Positions 20,401-34,818 of a stretch of 64,000 nucleotides of DNA are shown piece after piece. Location: contig CP137873.1 in the NCBI GenBank assembly GCA_034406715.1, forward strand, positions 310,001-374,000, given 5' to 3'. The notes below the pieces were generated by a model, which ran no database searches, had not been told where the DNA came from, and saw nothing but the letters and a program-made list of their open reading frames with translations. This stretch comes from Rhodotorula mucilaginosa (Eukaryota > Basidiomycota > Microbotryomycetes > Sporidiobolales > Sporidiobolaceae). Every line of letters starts with the position of its first letter. Position 1 is the stretch's first letter. Position numbers and translations under genes: made by a program.

Positions 20401-21709
20401 ACTGGAACATGCACATGTGACGGAGAGCTTTTCCGGAGTCGGTGGATGCAAAAAGTCTGGAAACGCATCCCCATGGACTTGAACTGCTATACACATTCGG
20501 CCCCGCGCGAAGTCGTGCCAAAACCCCGAGGAGACCGCGGGGATACGGGCAGCGCTGGCGCTCACAGCTTGGGTCGCACACAAGTCGCACATTAAGTTGC
20601 CCCTTCCCCGGGGCCCGCTCGTCTGTGTTCTGCATGGCGATTGTGCGGCTTTCATATAGCGACTCGTTCTGCAGGTCGGTCTTTCTGCAGCTGCAGCTGT
20701 CCGTCCCCCGCCAGCGTGCGGTAAACGGTTTTGCGCAGCTGTTCACCGATGCGCCATGGTTATGCAGCTGCAGCCGGATCTCACGCGCGTAGGGAGTCCT
20801 ACTGTCACAACATCGGCTGGTAGAGCTTGGCAAAGTGGACAACACAGATCATTCTAGTGCAAGCGCAAGCTGCTGCTCGCGAGGAGGGCCAGTAGCTGCA
20901 GCGGCTGCAGCTGCAGGAAGCTGAGAAGGCCAGATTTGGTTTGGAGCACCACTTCGGGCACCCCCTCGCTCGGATCCAAGTTTATGAAACTGTTGGGGCT
21001 CAGGATATTTGGGGGTCCGCTTTGCTGGCATCGGCCTGCGGATGCCGCGGCTCCGCACCTCGGCATTGGGACGATGAACGACTCGAGAAGCTCCTGCAGC
21101 TGCAGCTGCTGGCCTACATAAAGAGTGGCAGGAGGTTGCAGGCTGCCATAGTTGAGCGCTGGAAGCTTGCGGCTCCCACGCGCGGTGATGTCATTTCGCT
21201 TGGAACAACCGCGGCAAGCTCTCAAATTGGGGGGTCAAATTCTCAAAGATGACGCGGGGGTAAAGATCGATGCGTGGCTTGCAGAAATTCAAAGCGCGTG
21301 CGCCGCACAAAAAGGGAGATCTCCGCTTTTGCGAGATCTCGGACAAGACGGGGTCGACGCGGAGCCTCTTCCCCCTCCCCTCGCCCGCCATCGACAAGGC
21401 CCACGCATCCCACGCACCTGCCCAAGCAAGGCTCCAGCTTGGGGGTCCTCTTTCGCTTCTCCTCCACCGTCCAAACGCTCCCGACTCGACCAAAGTCGCT
21501 GCTTGTCTGCGTCGCGGTTCCTTCGCCACCTCGATCAACTTTGAGCTCAACACCGCTTGCGTCGACTGACCGCTCGCCTCTCCCAACCTCTTCTTGGCCA
21601 GCACGCCGAGCTCAAACAACAGCAACTCGACGCCGATCCTTTCCTCTGGGGCCGCCTCTCCTCTCTCTCTCCCTCTACCGCCTGACTTCCTCTCCGATCA
21701 CCGTTCAAC
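20401..21709 (+). promoter_or_regulatory. Upstream region of hexose transporter with CAGCTG cluster
   Basis: 1.3 kb with no supported gene ahead of the transporter start. The palindromic E-box CAGCTG occurs seven times: 20688, 20694, 20736, 20765, 20908, 21097 and 21103 (an eighth at 20321). One would be expected about every 4 kb at random. Several are paired as CAGCTGCAGCTG. A pyrimidine-rich stretch precedes the start (21650-21690), usual for strongly expressed fungal genes. Regulatory function is inference. Confidence 0.5.
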
Positions 21710-24265
21710 ATGTCTGCTCGTCCTGAAGAGATCAAGCCGCCCATGAAGATTGCGCTCCTCATGAGTTGCTTCGCCGCCTTTGGTGGTTTCCTCTACGGTT
21801 ACGGTGAGTGGGGGGTATTCTCGACGTTGTTTTGAGGGGCCCGCATGGTGGATGGGGGAACTGACGATCAACCTGTACATGGCCCTGCAGACACCGGTAA
21901 CATCTCTGGTGCGTGGATCACACGCACGGGATACAGGAGTCCGAATGAACTGACGAGGCGGGCGATGCAGGTGTCAAGGAGATGCCCTATTTCCTTCAAC
22001 ACTTTGGCGACGTCGACCCGAGTTCTCCGAACGGATACAGCCTGCCGACTGGCCGTGACTCGCTGATCACGTCGATTCTGTCCGCCGGTACCTTCGTTGG
22101 CGCGCTGTGAGTTTCCAGCATCCCGAGAGGAAGGCCGAATTCTGGTTCTGACCCGTCTTTCCCCTCTTCCCCAGTTGCGCCTACCCGGTTGGCGACTTCC
22201 TCGGTCGTCGGTATGGCATCATGGTCTTCCTCGTCTTCTTCTGCATCGGCGTCGGTCTTCAGACTGGCTGCACCACTCTCGCACCTTTCGTCGTCGGCCG
22301 GTGCGTCGTTTCGGTCTCGACGACGGTCCTCTTCCTCGAGCGCTGGCTGACTTTCCGACGCTCGCAGTGTCTTTGCTGGTCTTGGTGTTGGCGGTACTTC
22401 TTGCCTCGTGAGTCTGGAAAAACAGGAGGCGCGCGCGATCGATCTCCGACTGACCGCTCTTGCGCTTCTTCCAGGTCCCCATGTACCAATCCGAGTGTGC
22501 CCCGAAGTCCATCCGTGGTGCCATTGTCGGTGCCTACCAGTGGATGATCACGAGTGAGTCTTCGGCACTCGATTGTAATGGTGGCCATTTCGCTGTTCGC
22601 ACGAAAAACTGATGAACCTTCTTCTCCCGCAGTCGGTCTCCTCATCGCCGCCGTCGTCGTCAACGCGACCAAGGACCGCAACGACCAGGGATCGTGGGCC
22701 ATCCCCATCGGTATCCAGTTCGCCTGGGCCATCATCCTCGCCGGTGGTCTCGCTTGCCTCCCGGAATCGCCCCGTTACCTCATCGCCGCCGGCAAGGACG
22801 AGGCTGCGCAGCGCGCCCTCTCCCGTATCTTGCAGTCCCCGGCCGACTCGGACATTGTCGCTGAGCAGTACGCCGAGATCGCCGCGGCTGTCCACCACGT
22901 TCGCTCGCTCGGCGCCACCAGCTACCTCGACTGCTTCCGCTCGACCAACCGCAACCGTCTCCGTACCCTCACCGGTATCTCCCTCCAGGCTCTGCAGCAG
23001 CTTAGCGGTATCAACTTCATCTTCTGTGCGTCGCACAGCCTTTCCTCCCCAGCTTTGGCGCGGCGCAACGGAATCCTCTGACGGCTCCCCGCGGCGGATT
23101 TATTTACAGACTACGGCACAACGTTCTTCCTCAACTCGGGTATCCGCCCGCCTTTCATCATCACCATCATCACCAACGTTGTCAACGTCGTCGCCACGGT
23201 TCCGGGGTACGTTCCTTCGGCTCGAAATCCGATGGAAGGAAAAGGCGGTCGAGACAAGAGATGGCTGACCTCGAGGCACGATCCTCCCGCACAGTCTTTG
23301 GCTTACTGACAAGGCTGGCCGTCGCACTATGCTCTTGGTCGGCGCCGCCGGTATGATCGTCTGCCACTTCATCGTCGCCGCCATCAGCACTGCCACGGAC
23401 TCGACCAACCAGCCGGCGCAGAAGGCTCTCGTCGCTTTCGTCTGCATCTTTATCGCTTTCTTCGCTGCCACGTGGGGTCCTATTGCCTGGGTAGTGACGG
23501 TACGTTCTCCGCGTCTTCAGTTCGGAGAGACGGGGTTGACGACGAACCCGATTCTCCGATCGTCCCGGCCATCGAACCTCTCTCACGTGGCTGACATGAT
23601 TGCTTCCTCGCCGTAGGGTGAGATCTACCCGACCAGCACCCGTGCGAAGCAGATGTCCATGTCGACCGCCTCGAACTGGCTGTGGAGTGAGTTTGCCTTC
23701 GAAGCACGGTTCTTTTGACCAATCGATTTCTGACTTCGCGCTTCTCGATTTCTTTAGACTTTGGTATCGGTTACGCCACTCCGTATCTTGTCAACACCGG
23801 TCCGGGTAACGCCGGTCTCCAGGGCAAGGTGTTCTTCATCGTGGGTCAAAGCGCATCTTCTTTACCCTTTTTCTGCCGTCCGGTCTTAACCTTTCACGCT
23901 TCCGTTTCGCAGTGGGGAGGTGCATGCGTTATTGCGTTCCTGTTTGTGTACTTTGTCATCCCCGAGACCAAGGGTCTCTCGCTCGAGCAGGGTGAGTCCT
24001 TTTCTCTCTTTCCGGGTCCTCCGACGCGAGAACGAGGACCACCAACTGACATATGGACGGTCTATTCTCCCCGCCAGTCGACATCCTCTACCGCGAGTAC
24101 ACGACCGCCGTCACTGCCGGCAAGATCCGCAAGCAGCTCCTCGACTCGAACACCCAGGACGCCGACACCGATGCGTACAAGCGCGCCTTCATGGAGGGCG
24201 GCGGCAAGCACGCCGGCTACTCTGAGGACCACAAGGAGAAGGCCGAGATGCGCGACCTTGCCTAA
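21710..24265 (+). CDS. MFS hexose transporter
   Basis: Plasma-membrane sugar porter of 535 aa. Thirteen exons: 21710-21803, 21891-21908, 21971-22106, 22175-22300, 22368-22407, 22475-22553, 22633-23025, 23110-23206, 23295-23499, 23617-23686, 23758-23840, 23913-23991, 24078-24265. Sugar-porter hallmarks appear in order: GGFLYGYDTGNISG in TM1, GDFLGRRYG after TM2, VPMYQSECAPKSIRG, PESPRYLI before the central loop, QQLSGINFIFYYG in TM7, DKAGRRTML, GEIYPTSTRAK and PETKGLSLEQVD after TM12. The protein thus has both halves intact. Exact substrate is not determinable; the family contains high-affinity glucose transporters. It sits just ahead of glucose-6-phosphate isomerase on the same strand, though separate transcripts are expected. 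Confidence 0.93.
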
Positions 24266-24693
24266 AGCAGGTTCCTCCGTTTCGGCACATACCCGCGCGA
24301 CTTCCTCCCCGGCGGATGGATTTTCCCGTTCTTCCCATGTCGTTCATACTTTTGTCTTGTCTCTCGGTCCAAGCTCCTATCTTTGCGCGGCCTACGATGT
24401 CCACATGTCACACCATACACTGCTAGAAAACCCCTACATGGCTTAGATCTCCCTCTCCCCATCTGCAGCGCTTCTTCGCGCGGCGGCATTGCATCGATCC
24501 ATGTGCAAATACAATATCGGTTGCTATATCTCCTGGTCCTTGAAACACACGAGAGCATGGTATCGAACAGGTCAAAGGCTCTACGGTCCTCTCTGGAGGG
24601 ATTTCCGCCTGACGATGCCATCATCGCGGCGAGGTCCGCTCGCCTTTTCCCTCCACTCGCTCGCTCCTCCTCCGAAGCCAGCGTTAGAGAACC
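24266..24693. other. Intergenic: isomerase promoter
   Basis: 428 bp between the transporter stop and the PGI1 start, both plus strand. No ORF or repeat stands out; it should carry the transporter terminator and PGI1 promoter. Confidence 0.5.
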
Positions 24694-27080
<2,387 letters not shown>

Positions 27081-27449
27081 GCGTTCGAATTGCCCATACA
27101 TGCTCCCGCATTCTCTGTGACATAGGAAAACAATACCACCCTTTCGTGCTTACAAAATGGAAACATAAGTCTTTCATCCAGACCTCCTCTACTTCAGCTC
27201 GAGTCGTCCCGTCCCGTCTTGGGAACAGACTCGCTTTGACAAAGTCCGGCACCTCTCTTTCGCTGCTTGCCTCGCATTTCTGGTCATCAAGGTCCTGCAC
27301 GTTCCCGATCGTGACGCAGAACGCGCTTGCAGATTAAAGGAAGATGCAATACTGACACAACAAATAGATTAGACGGGGAAGAAAAGTCAAGAAGGGGTAT
27401 CAAGGACACAGTCATTGGTCGGGAAACACAGGAAACAAGAGTCTCTCGC
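27081..27449. other. Convergent 3' intergenic
   Basis: 369 bp between the PGI1 stop and the stop of the disordered-protein gene. Slightly AT-richer, as expected for terminators; nothing else seen. Confidence 0.5.
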
Positions 27450-30292
27450 TCACGCCCAAGCTCTTCCGAGCAGATCCTCGCCCCATCCGATCCCTCCATC
27501 TAGGTCGGCCTCTGCTCCCGACGCAGCCGACCCAGGCCGCCCTCCCTCAAGCGAGACTTTCGCCTCGAGACTGCCAAAACTTTCCCACGACGCTTTCGTC
27601 ACGACGCGAGTGCGCCGGACCTGCGGCGCCGAGACGAGCCCGGCGGACGAGACGGCTTTGCGGAGGAGTTTCGGTGGAGCGCGAGAGTGAGATTGAGACG
27701 AGCGGAAAGTCGTGGGCTCAGGACGCGCAGGCGGCGGCGGCGGCGGCATGGTGAAGAAGGAGCGACCGGTCGCGGCATCGACGGGTGAGCGGGCCATCGC
27801 GAGCGAAAAGAGCTGCGAAGCACGGGTGCGCAAGAGGGTCGTGCCCCAGAGACCGGACGCCGCCGCCGCGGCGGAAGAGGAGGAGGTAATCATCGCGGTG
27901 GTTTCTCGACCGGCGGCAACGAGATCCATCTGTGCCGGTCTGGTCGCCGCGAGTTGCGAGCGCCGCGGCGTAGGTGGTGGCGAAGGAGCCGAGATGCCGA
28001 GGCCCGCAAAGGACTGATACGAGGGCAGGAGGTTCGAGTCCGAGACGGTGTGCCGAAGCGAGAGGCGCTTGTTCCTCGGCAAGTCGGCGTCATGCACCGG
28101 TACCGGAGGCGAGAGGTGTGAGCCCGAGAAGGAAGAAGGAGCGACAACTCCGTAGTCGACGCCGCCAAAGAGAGGCTGCGGGGTTGGAGGCGAACCGGAG
28201 AAGGAGATGGACGAGGAGTACGACCGACAAGAGGCAGCGTCGTCGTCGTCGTCCGCCGTGTGCTCAAAGTGCAACTCGGGCATGACGGCCGTCGCAGAGC
28301 TGGCGGTCGAAGCGGGCATTGGCGGCGGCGGCGGGTACACCTCGTTCACCGACTCGACCCACCGGTGCATCTCGCTGACGGTCCTCAAATGTTGCGGGAC
28401 CGGCGTCGCCTCGGATTCGAGCGCCGTAGTGAGGGGCGGGGACGGTTCTTCTCCCGCCCTCTCTTGGAATCCGAGTTGCGGGGAGGTCGCCAAGTCCTCC
28501 TCGACGTCGACGGCGGAAGAGCCAAAGAAGGAGAACAAGCCTCGGAGCGAAAGCAACGACGGCCTTTCCTTGAGCTCTTTCGGCTCGGTTGGACCATCCT
28601 CCGCCGTAGTCGGCAGGCGCTTTGGGCCTGGCGACGACGATCGGTTGCGAGTCCGGTTGGCGAGCGGCGAGGCGAGCACTTCGACTTCCTCGTCGTTTGC
28701 GTCGTCAGGATAGGCGAACAAGTCGGCTCGCACGTCGTCGGCCATGGCGGAGCGTATCCGTGCCGTCTGAGTCGTCGAATGAGGAGTAATGACCCGCGTG
28801 TCGGCGTAGCCGTGCTGTTCCAACAACTGGTAACGCAGATCGCCAAGAAAGTCAGGATCTACTTCGCACGTTCCGATGACATGCCGGAACAGAGGCGAGG
28901 AGAACTCACCTCTTGCAGACTGGTGTAGCCAGTATGGTGCGTTGCCGGTTGCTCTTCAGGCGTTCGGTCGCTCCGGTCCGGCTGCTGAAGAACCGGCAGC
29001 GCAGCGTACGAGGCCTTTTTGCGCGCGGCAGAAGAGGCACGCGCCGGAGGCGTCGCGTAAGCGTCGAGCTCTCGCTGCGTCGCTGCCGTCGGAGTGTCAT
29101 CGAGATGCGCGCGCGCATGCTCTTCCCCGGCTGAGCGATCGTCTTCTTCCGGTTCGAGCTTGCCGAACCAGCGGCGACTCCTGGTCAGTCCACCTTTGCC
29201 CATGGCCGACACTTCGGCCGTCGAAGCTGACGGAGACTCGAATTGACCGTTGCCGCCGCCGCCGCCGCCTTCTGTGAATGGTTCCCCAACGAGAGCGGAA
29301 GGACTCGTTGCCCCTCCCTCCCCTCTCGCCTGCTGGCGTTCTTCGAGCGTCTTGCGCTTCAAAGCCGACTTGTGCAACTCGACCGCTGCGTGACGCGACT
29401 GTGTCTTGACGGCGTGGGGAGGCGACGCCAACGTCCTCGGGGAAGCGGCGGCAGCAGCGGACGAGGCAGAAGACGGCAAAGCCGACATGCGCGAAGCCGA
29501 GGAAGTGCTCGCCTGACTTGTTCCACCGGCGGCGGCCGTTGTTGTAAATGTACGCCGGGACGAGGACGGAGACTCCTCAGGCGCAGGGGCGGACGTTCGT
29601 GCACGGGGAGTACGAGTCCGGCTCGGCGACGTGGACGGGGCGCGGTGGCTGCCTGTGGCTGGAGAGTGGCGAGTCCGCGGGGGCGATGAAGACGAGACGA
29701 CATACGACAGCGGTCGCCTCCTTGTTGTCGCCGTGATGCCGCCGGCCGGTTTGGCGGTCCCCGCAGCGGCGGCACCACTGCCGGTGTTGCTACCGGATGC
29801 GCCGGAGGAGGAGGAGAAGCTGCCGATTGCACGAAGCGAGTTGGTCGCGAGAGAGATTGGTCGCGCGATGCGTTTCTTGACCCGAGTCGGCGACGAGCGG
29901 TTGTGAGCGGTTGGCAGTGGCGGCGGAACGTTTTCGTCTCGAGCAGCAGTCTTGGTCTGGCGCGACCGAGTCGGCGAGGAACCGGCCCTCGCTTCGAGGT
30001 CGTAGCTCGTTTTGCTCTTGCGCAGTTGACCTGTAGCCTCTGCCTCTTCCGAGTTGGCTTTGCCCTTGGAAGAAGACGACGAAGTGGCGGGCGCGCCTGA
30101 ACTCCTCGCGCGGAGGATGAAGGGCCTGACTCGTTTCGGCTGGGCCGGTGGCGGCGGCGGTGGCGGTGCTTTGTTCCCGAGTCTAGCGCGAGCTGCGAGA
30201 GCTGATTCGGAGGTGGACGCGGGCAAGTGTCGGCCGGTCGACGACGTTGCCGAGGTCGACGACGGCGACGGCGACGAGAGCGGGGCGACCAT
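27450..30292 (-). CDS. Large Ser/Pro/Ala-rich disordered protein
   Basis: 919 aa in two exons, 30292-28910 and 28826-27450. The intron has GTGAGT, a CCTGAC branch point and TTACCAG, and joins GYTSLQE to LLEQHGYADTRVITP. The sequence is mostly low complexity: proline runs (KAPPPPPPPAQP), Ser/Arg-rich stretches (SPSRTRTPRARTSAPAPEE) and acidic patches (HTADDDDDAAS). No catalytic domain, signal peptide or membrane segment is visible. The most ordered-looking part is around the splice junction and EMHRWVESVNEVYPPP. I do not recognise the family. The start is the first true ATG of the frame; the frame stays open upstream without one. Confidence 0.65.
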
Positions 30293-30805
30293 CCCTTCGA
30301 GGCGGCTGCGGCGGTTGTGTCTCAGTCTCTGCAAGACTCTGGCGTATTCTGAGTGTCTGTCGATGCTCAAACTGTCGCAGCAAGCGAGCGAGCGGGGGCG
30401 AGAGACGCCGCCGAGAGCGACCTCGGGAAAAACACGCTCGCGCCTCGTCGCGTATTTTGGTGCACGTGACTTCCGAGTTCTTCCATCGCGTACGGGGCCT
30501 GTGCATAGTCGCAAAAAAAGGTACTAGTCGAGCTCAGCCTGTCTGCGAATCCGGCGGTCGAACCTCCGGACGGAGTTCGCCACCTTGGTCTCGAGCACAT
30601 CCCGGGCCGCGGTCATCGCCCGATCCGTCGCCTGCAGCACACGGTTCAGCGAGTGCATAGCATATCAGTCTCTGCGAGCGGCCTATCGGGCTGCATGCTC
30701 TCTTCGTGCCTGCCTCTGCTCGCTCCCGCTTCCGCTTCCGCTGCTGCTGCGTGCACTCGCCTCTCATCGCTCGTCTCCAGCTTCGGTCTGACGTCGTCGA
30801 CAGGA
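30293..30805. promoter_or_regulatory. Divergent promoter, disordered protein / Rossmann protein
   Basis: 513 bp between divergent start codons. An in-frame ATG for the plus-strand gene also lies at 30695, giving a 37-residue N-terminal extension. No other feature recognised. Confidence 0.5.
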
Positions 30806-31996
30806 ATGCAGCTCTCGTCATCGAGCGCGATCGACTTGCTCATCCTCGGCGCAGGCTGGACCGCCACCTTCCTCATCCCGCACCTCAAGTCCGAACACCG
30901 CGACATCTCGTACGCGACGACGACTCGCGACGGCCGCGACGGCTCGATTCAATGGAGTTTCAACCCCGATCTCGAAGGACCGGAGCAGTTCGCACCGCTC
31001 CCGAGAGCCAAGACTGTCCTGGTCGTGTTCCCGATCAGGGGACCGGGAGGCAGCGCGAGGCTCGTCCAGGGATACGAGGAGGCGATCGGCGCGAGGGCGA
31101 GGTGGATTCAACTCGGCAGTACGGGAATCTTTGACGTGAGAGCGAAGACCCCTATTCACTCTGAGCCCTAGCTACGCTTACTGAGACCCTTGAGTCTGTA
31201 TAGGGCGGTCCCACCCTCGCCGCTTTGCGGGTACAGGCTGCGTCCGGCTCCGACAGCGAAAAGCAGGCCGCCTCCTCCTCGCCGACGCCGCCGGAGCTCG
31301 AATGGACGACTCGCCACTCTCCCTACGACAAGACGAATGCGCGAGCGATCGCCGAAGACGAACTGCTTTCGCAACACCAAGAGACGGTCGTGCTCAACCT
31401 GTCTGGACTCTGGGTGCGTTTCGGTTCCCGGAGATGTTCTCGGCAGGATTTGCGAAAAGAGCATGGCTGGCTGACACCTCCCCACGATCTGCTCCACCTC
31501 AAACGCACAGGGTGGATCGCGCGACCCGATCAACTGGCTCGCGCGCGTCGCTCCGACCGAAGCCGCGCTCGAGCAAAAAGGCTCGCTCCACCTCATCCAC
31601 GGCCTCGACGTCGCCCGCGCCATCATCGCCGTCCACCTCGCCAAACACTTGCCGACTTCCGGTTCCGTTTCCCCTTTGTCGGAAGAAGAGAAGCAGGAGG
31701 ACCGTGCCGCGACGACTACGAACACGGGAGGGCAGAGGTGGATCCTAACTGACATGCACCTCGTCGATTGGTGGGACCTCGCCTCGGCACATCCCGATGC
31801 TCCCACCACCTCCTCCTCGCCAACCGAGCCGACTCCCGATCGAGCCCTCTGGGTCCGCAACCTCATGCGCAAACACGACGTCCGCGCCTTGCCGCGCAGT
31901 GCGGCCGAACTCGGTCGCGCGATCGACGCGAGAGAGTTTTGGGACGCGTTTGGATTGGGGCCGGTCAAGGCGAGGTGGGAAAAAGGGAGGGCTTGA
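30806..31996 (+). CDS. NAD(P)-binding Rossmann-fold protein (SDR-like)
   Basis: 341 aa in three exons, 30806-31135, 31204-31413 and 31511-31996. The N-terminus AIDLLILGAGWTATFLIPHL is a Gly-rich dinucleotide-binding loop (GAGxxA). KTVLVVFPIRGPGG and WIQLGSTGIFD follow in the order of beta strands 4 and 5 of the fold, and LIHGLDVARAIIAVHLAKH resembles the later helix of NAD-dependent epimerase-like proteins. No classical YxxxK is evident; SPYDKTNARAIAEDELL contains the nearest Y-x-K. A metabolic role is likely but the substrate is unknown. A slightly later acceptor at 31246 would shorten exon 2 in frame. The alternative start at 30695 adds an Ala/Ser-rich leader. Confidence 0.75.
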
Positions 31997-32303
31997 ACGC
32001 GTACAAGGGGAGGAAGGGAGTCGGTCCACAGTTGAGGAGAGAGGGAAGGCGAGGCGAGCTGTGGGAATTGTCGCGTTGACTTTCGGTACCTGGATTTCCG
32101 AATTTGTTGTGAGAATTTCGCTTGCACTGTACCGATCTACATCAGCTCTACCGAATCGTGACTTGACCGAGTCCATCCGAGGGCAGCTAAGCGTCGTCCG
32201 AGCCCGCTTCCTCAGGAAACCGGCACTACCTCGTCGGTCTATTGCCTTTCCTCTCTCTTTCTTCTCTTCCCCGTACTCTCCCTGACAAAGTCGGGCAGAC
32301 ATC
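31997..32303. other. Intergenic: promoter of array copy A
   Basis: 307 bp between the Rossmann gene and array copy A, same strand. A CT-rich run (TTTCCTCTCTCTTTCTTCTC) sits just ahead of the copy A ATG. Nothing else seen. Confidence 0.5.
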
Positions 32304-34531
32304 ATGTCCAAGAACACAGACCTGGATCTCCAGATCCTCAGCGAGGATTACAAGGCGCCCATCTCGCTCGAGAAGCTTGACCAGCTCTCGTCGATTCAGC
32401 TCGCTATCGCCGCGGGGACGTCAGAAGTTGACACGCTTACTCGGCAAAGGGCCTACCATTCTTTCGCGACTCGCAAGTTGGACTACGAGCGCCGAGGTCC
32501 TACCGGCGACACGGATGGTGCGTTACAATCGAGTCTCCGAGGTTGCGTATTAGCTTGGAAATTGACATCCGGCGCTTCTCTCGCCTATAGCTCTTCTTGA
32601 AGTACCAGTAGACGTCCCCGTGCCCTCGTCGCTCGATCGCTGCAGCCCAACCCAGCTGCTCCTCTACCGCTTCAACCCGAAGTGCATCTCCAACGATCTT
32701 GTGCAGCTCGCCACCTCGAAGCTCTTCGCCAAAGTCAAAGCCCACCAGGACCAGCTCGCCCTCGCCCATGCGAGTAGCTCGTCAGTTCAGGCTCTGAAAC
32801 GTCCGGCGCCGCAGGACCACCTCTCGGCCGCGCTCGCGCCGGCGGCGAAACGACCCAAGGTGACCGAGAACAACGACGCTGTCGTGATCGGCCTCAACTC
32901 GTGCGAGGCGTACGGGCTGGCGGATGGAGAAGGAGAAGTCGATCTGGGTGCAGGAGAGCCGTGCATGATTCTCGACAAGGACGCTTTGCAAATCGTCGAT
33001 TGCGAAGGCAAGGAAGTCTGCGCGATCCCGGGCAGCCTGATCAACGAGGTCGAGTGTAAGGCGGTTCCTCCTCTTTCAGGTGCTCTACTATTTGAGACCT
33101 CAACCCATTGACACTTTCCCTTTTTGCGTGCCCCGGAAACAGACGAGTTCAAGTCGGAAGCGTCGATCGGTCGCCGCGCTTGCATTCTCAAGATCTGCGC
33201 TGCCAACCCGACTGAGCCTTCGGACGACGGGCTCGAAACGGAGCGCACGCTCCCGTCGGTCGAGCTCCACCTTGATCTCGGCGTCTTGGAGCTCAACAAG
33301 CCGCCGTTCTTGCTCGTCCGCAAGCACATCACCAACTGGAGCAACCTTCACTCGTTTCCTTGCAAAGACGACCCCTCGACGCCACCCGAGCTCGCTGCCT
33401 CGGCTCCGCCCGAGCCGGCCAAGCTCTCTTTTGCTTTCTCTCAGCATGCCAACCAGGGCTACAAGAAGCCACGGCAGCAACCCCCGCCTGCGCCGCCTTC
33501 CTCGTCGGCGCCTTCTCACCGGTGGAGCACTACTTCGACGGGCTCGCCAGAAGATCCTCCCCCTCCTTCACCCGTCTCTGCTTCTCTTGCACGTCAAATT
33601 GAGCGTGACAAAGCAAAGCTTGGTCCTCAGCGCTACTTGAGCTCCACTCCGGCGGTGATCGAATGGACACCAGGGTACGTCTTCCTCTTTTTCTGCTCCC
33701 TCCGAGATCCTCTCAGATACTGATACCATACTCTGGTGTACCTTGGCCCTGTTTAAGCTACATCGAGCGACAGCTCGAGTTTCTCAAGGCGATCGCGCCT
33801 TCTGTCGACCTCGAACGGCCTCACTTTACCCGTGAACAAATCCGACTCCTCGCTTACGAACCGGATGCCTCCAAGCTCCCGGTACTGATGCCTCCGCACG
33901 ACAAGTCAAACTGGCTTCCCCGCATCTCCATGGACGAGCGACACGCTATCGAGAAAATCTTCAGGGAGGGCCCGTTTATCGGTGAGCTCATTCTACTTCC
34001 ATTCGGATTCGATTGTTGAGGACCGGACAAGACTGATCTGATGCATGTGCATCTTCCTTGTCACATAGCTCCGGAAGAGTCCGCTTACTTGCTCAAGTCG
34101 GGTTACTACGAGGACATGCAAGATTACACCGCCGCTTTCGTGCAAATCCGTCGTGCGCGGTCGCTCATTGACCGGGCGTACTCGAGGGTCCTGCAAGAGG
34201 GGCTTTACCCGGCTCAGAGCCGCGGAGACCCTGATCGGCGCCTCGCCAACAACCGTGTCCAGGTTGTCGAGAAGTTGCGGAACAGTCTTCGCGAGTACGC
34301 AGAAGTTTCCAAATCACAGCTGTTGCAGCTACCGCAGCCAAACTGACGCTTATCATCACATTCTACCGGGCTTGGATACACAGGCGCGACAACTTCTTCT
34401 CCGAGAGTCGGCATGCCCTCATCCAGGTCCCACACTTTGCGCCTTCCGACTTTGGCCCCGACGTCTACAATGAGTTCCGGCGCAGCCTGGACCGGATCGT
34501 CGAGACCGAGAAGGAGATCCTCCACCGGTAG
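32304..34531 (+). CDS. Tandem orphan family, copy A
   Basis: Unrecognised family; 602 aa. Exons 32304-32517, 32591-33055, 33143-33674, 33758-33981, 34069-34294, 34384-34531 (intron phases 1,1,2,1,2). Shared blocks with C and D: an N-terminal block in exon 1 (LDQLSSIQLAIAAGTSEVD); a second block TQLLLYRFNPKCISNDL with ATSKLFAKVK; a Pro/Ser linker ending YLSSTPAVIEWTPG; then YIERQLEFLKAIAPSVD, HFTREQIRLLAYEP, YYEDMQDY with RRARSLIDRAY, and a last exon NEFRRSLDRIVETEKEILHR. It is the most divergent full copy and lacks the linker intron of C and D. An NLS-like AAKRPKV lies in exon 2. No signal peptide or membrane segment, so cytosolic or nuclear is inferred. Stopping at an in-exon TGA at 34344 is less likely because the last exon matches C and D. 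Confidence 0.75.
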
Positions 34532-34818
34532 CTTGGCGACCTTCATCTCTCTCACTAGCTTGTCCCTTTTCGGGTTCTTTCGCTTGGTGTCGGAACGCTT
34601 GATGCTTTTTGCTTGTAGCGCATTTTGCTTTGCTTGCTTGGAAATGAGGAACTTCTGGATGAGATACGACCATGACAACGGAGATCGAAATACGACGAGC
34701 GACCAGCGCTCTTCCTGGAGAGAAATGTAGAGAGGCTCCGAAGGTGAAAAGATGAAAAGACGAAAGGAAGAGAGAATGAGGAAAGCGAAGGGGAAGAGTG
34801 CCTTGATGGACGGTGCGC

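Noticed and set aside
27450-28826. Second, independent gene after the Ser/Pro-rich exon at 28910-30292
   Set aside because: An intron with CTGAC branch point and CAG acceptor at 28827 joins both frames in phase, giving a continuous protein.
34295-34346. Earlier stop codons for array copies A (34344), C (41896) and D (44378)
   Set aside because: Using phase-2 donors just before these stops adds a last exon that is similar in all three copies (RRFxxxLxxIVxxE), so the longer models are preferred.
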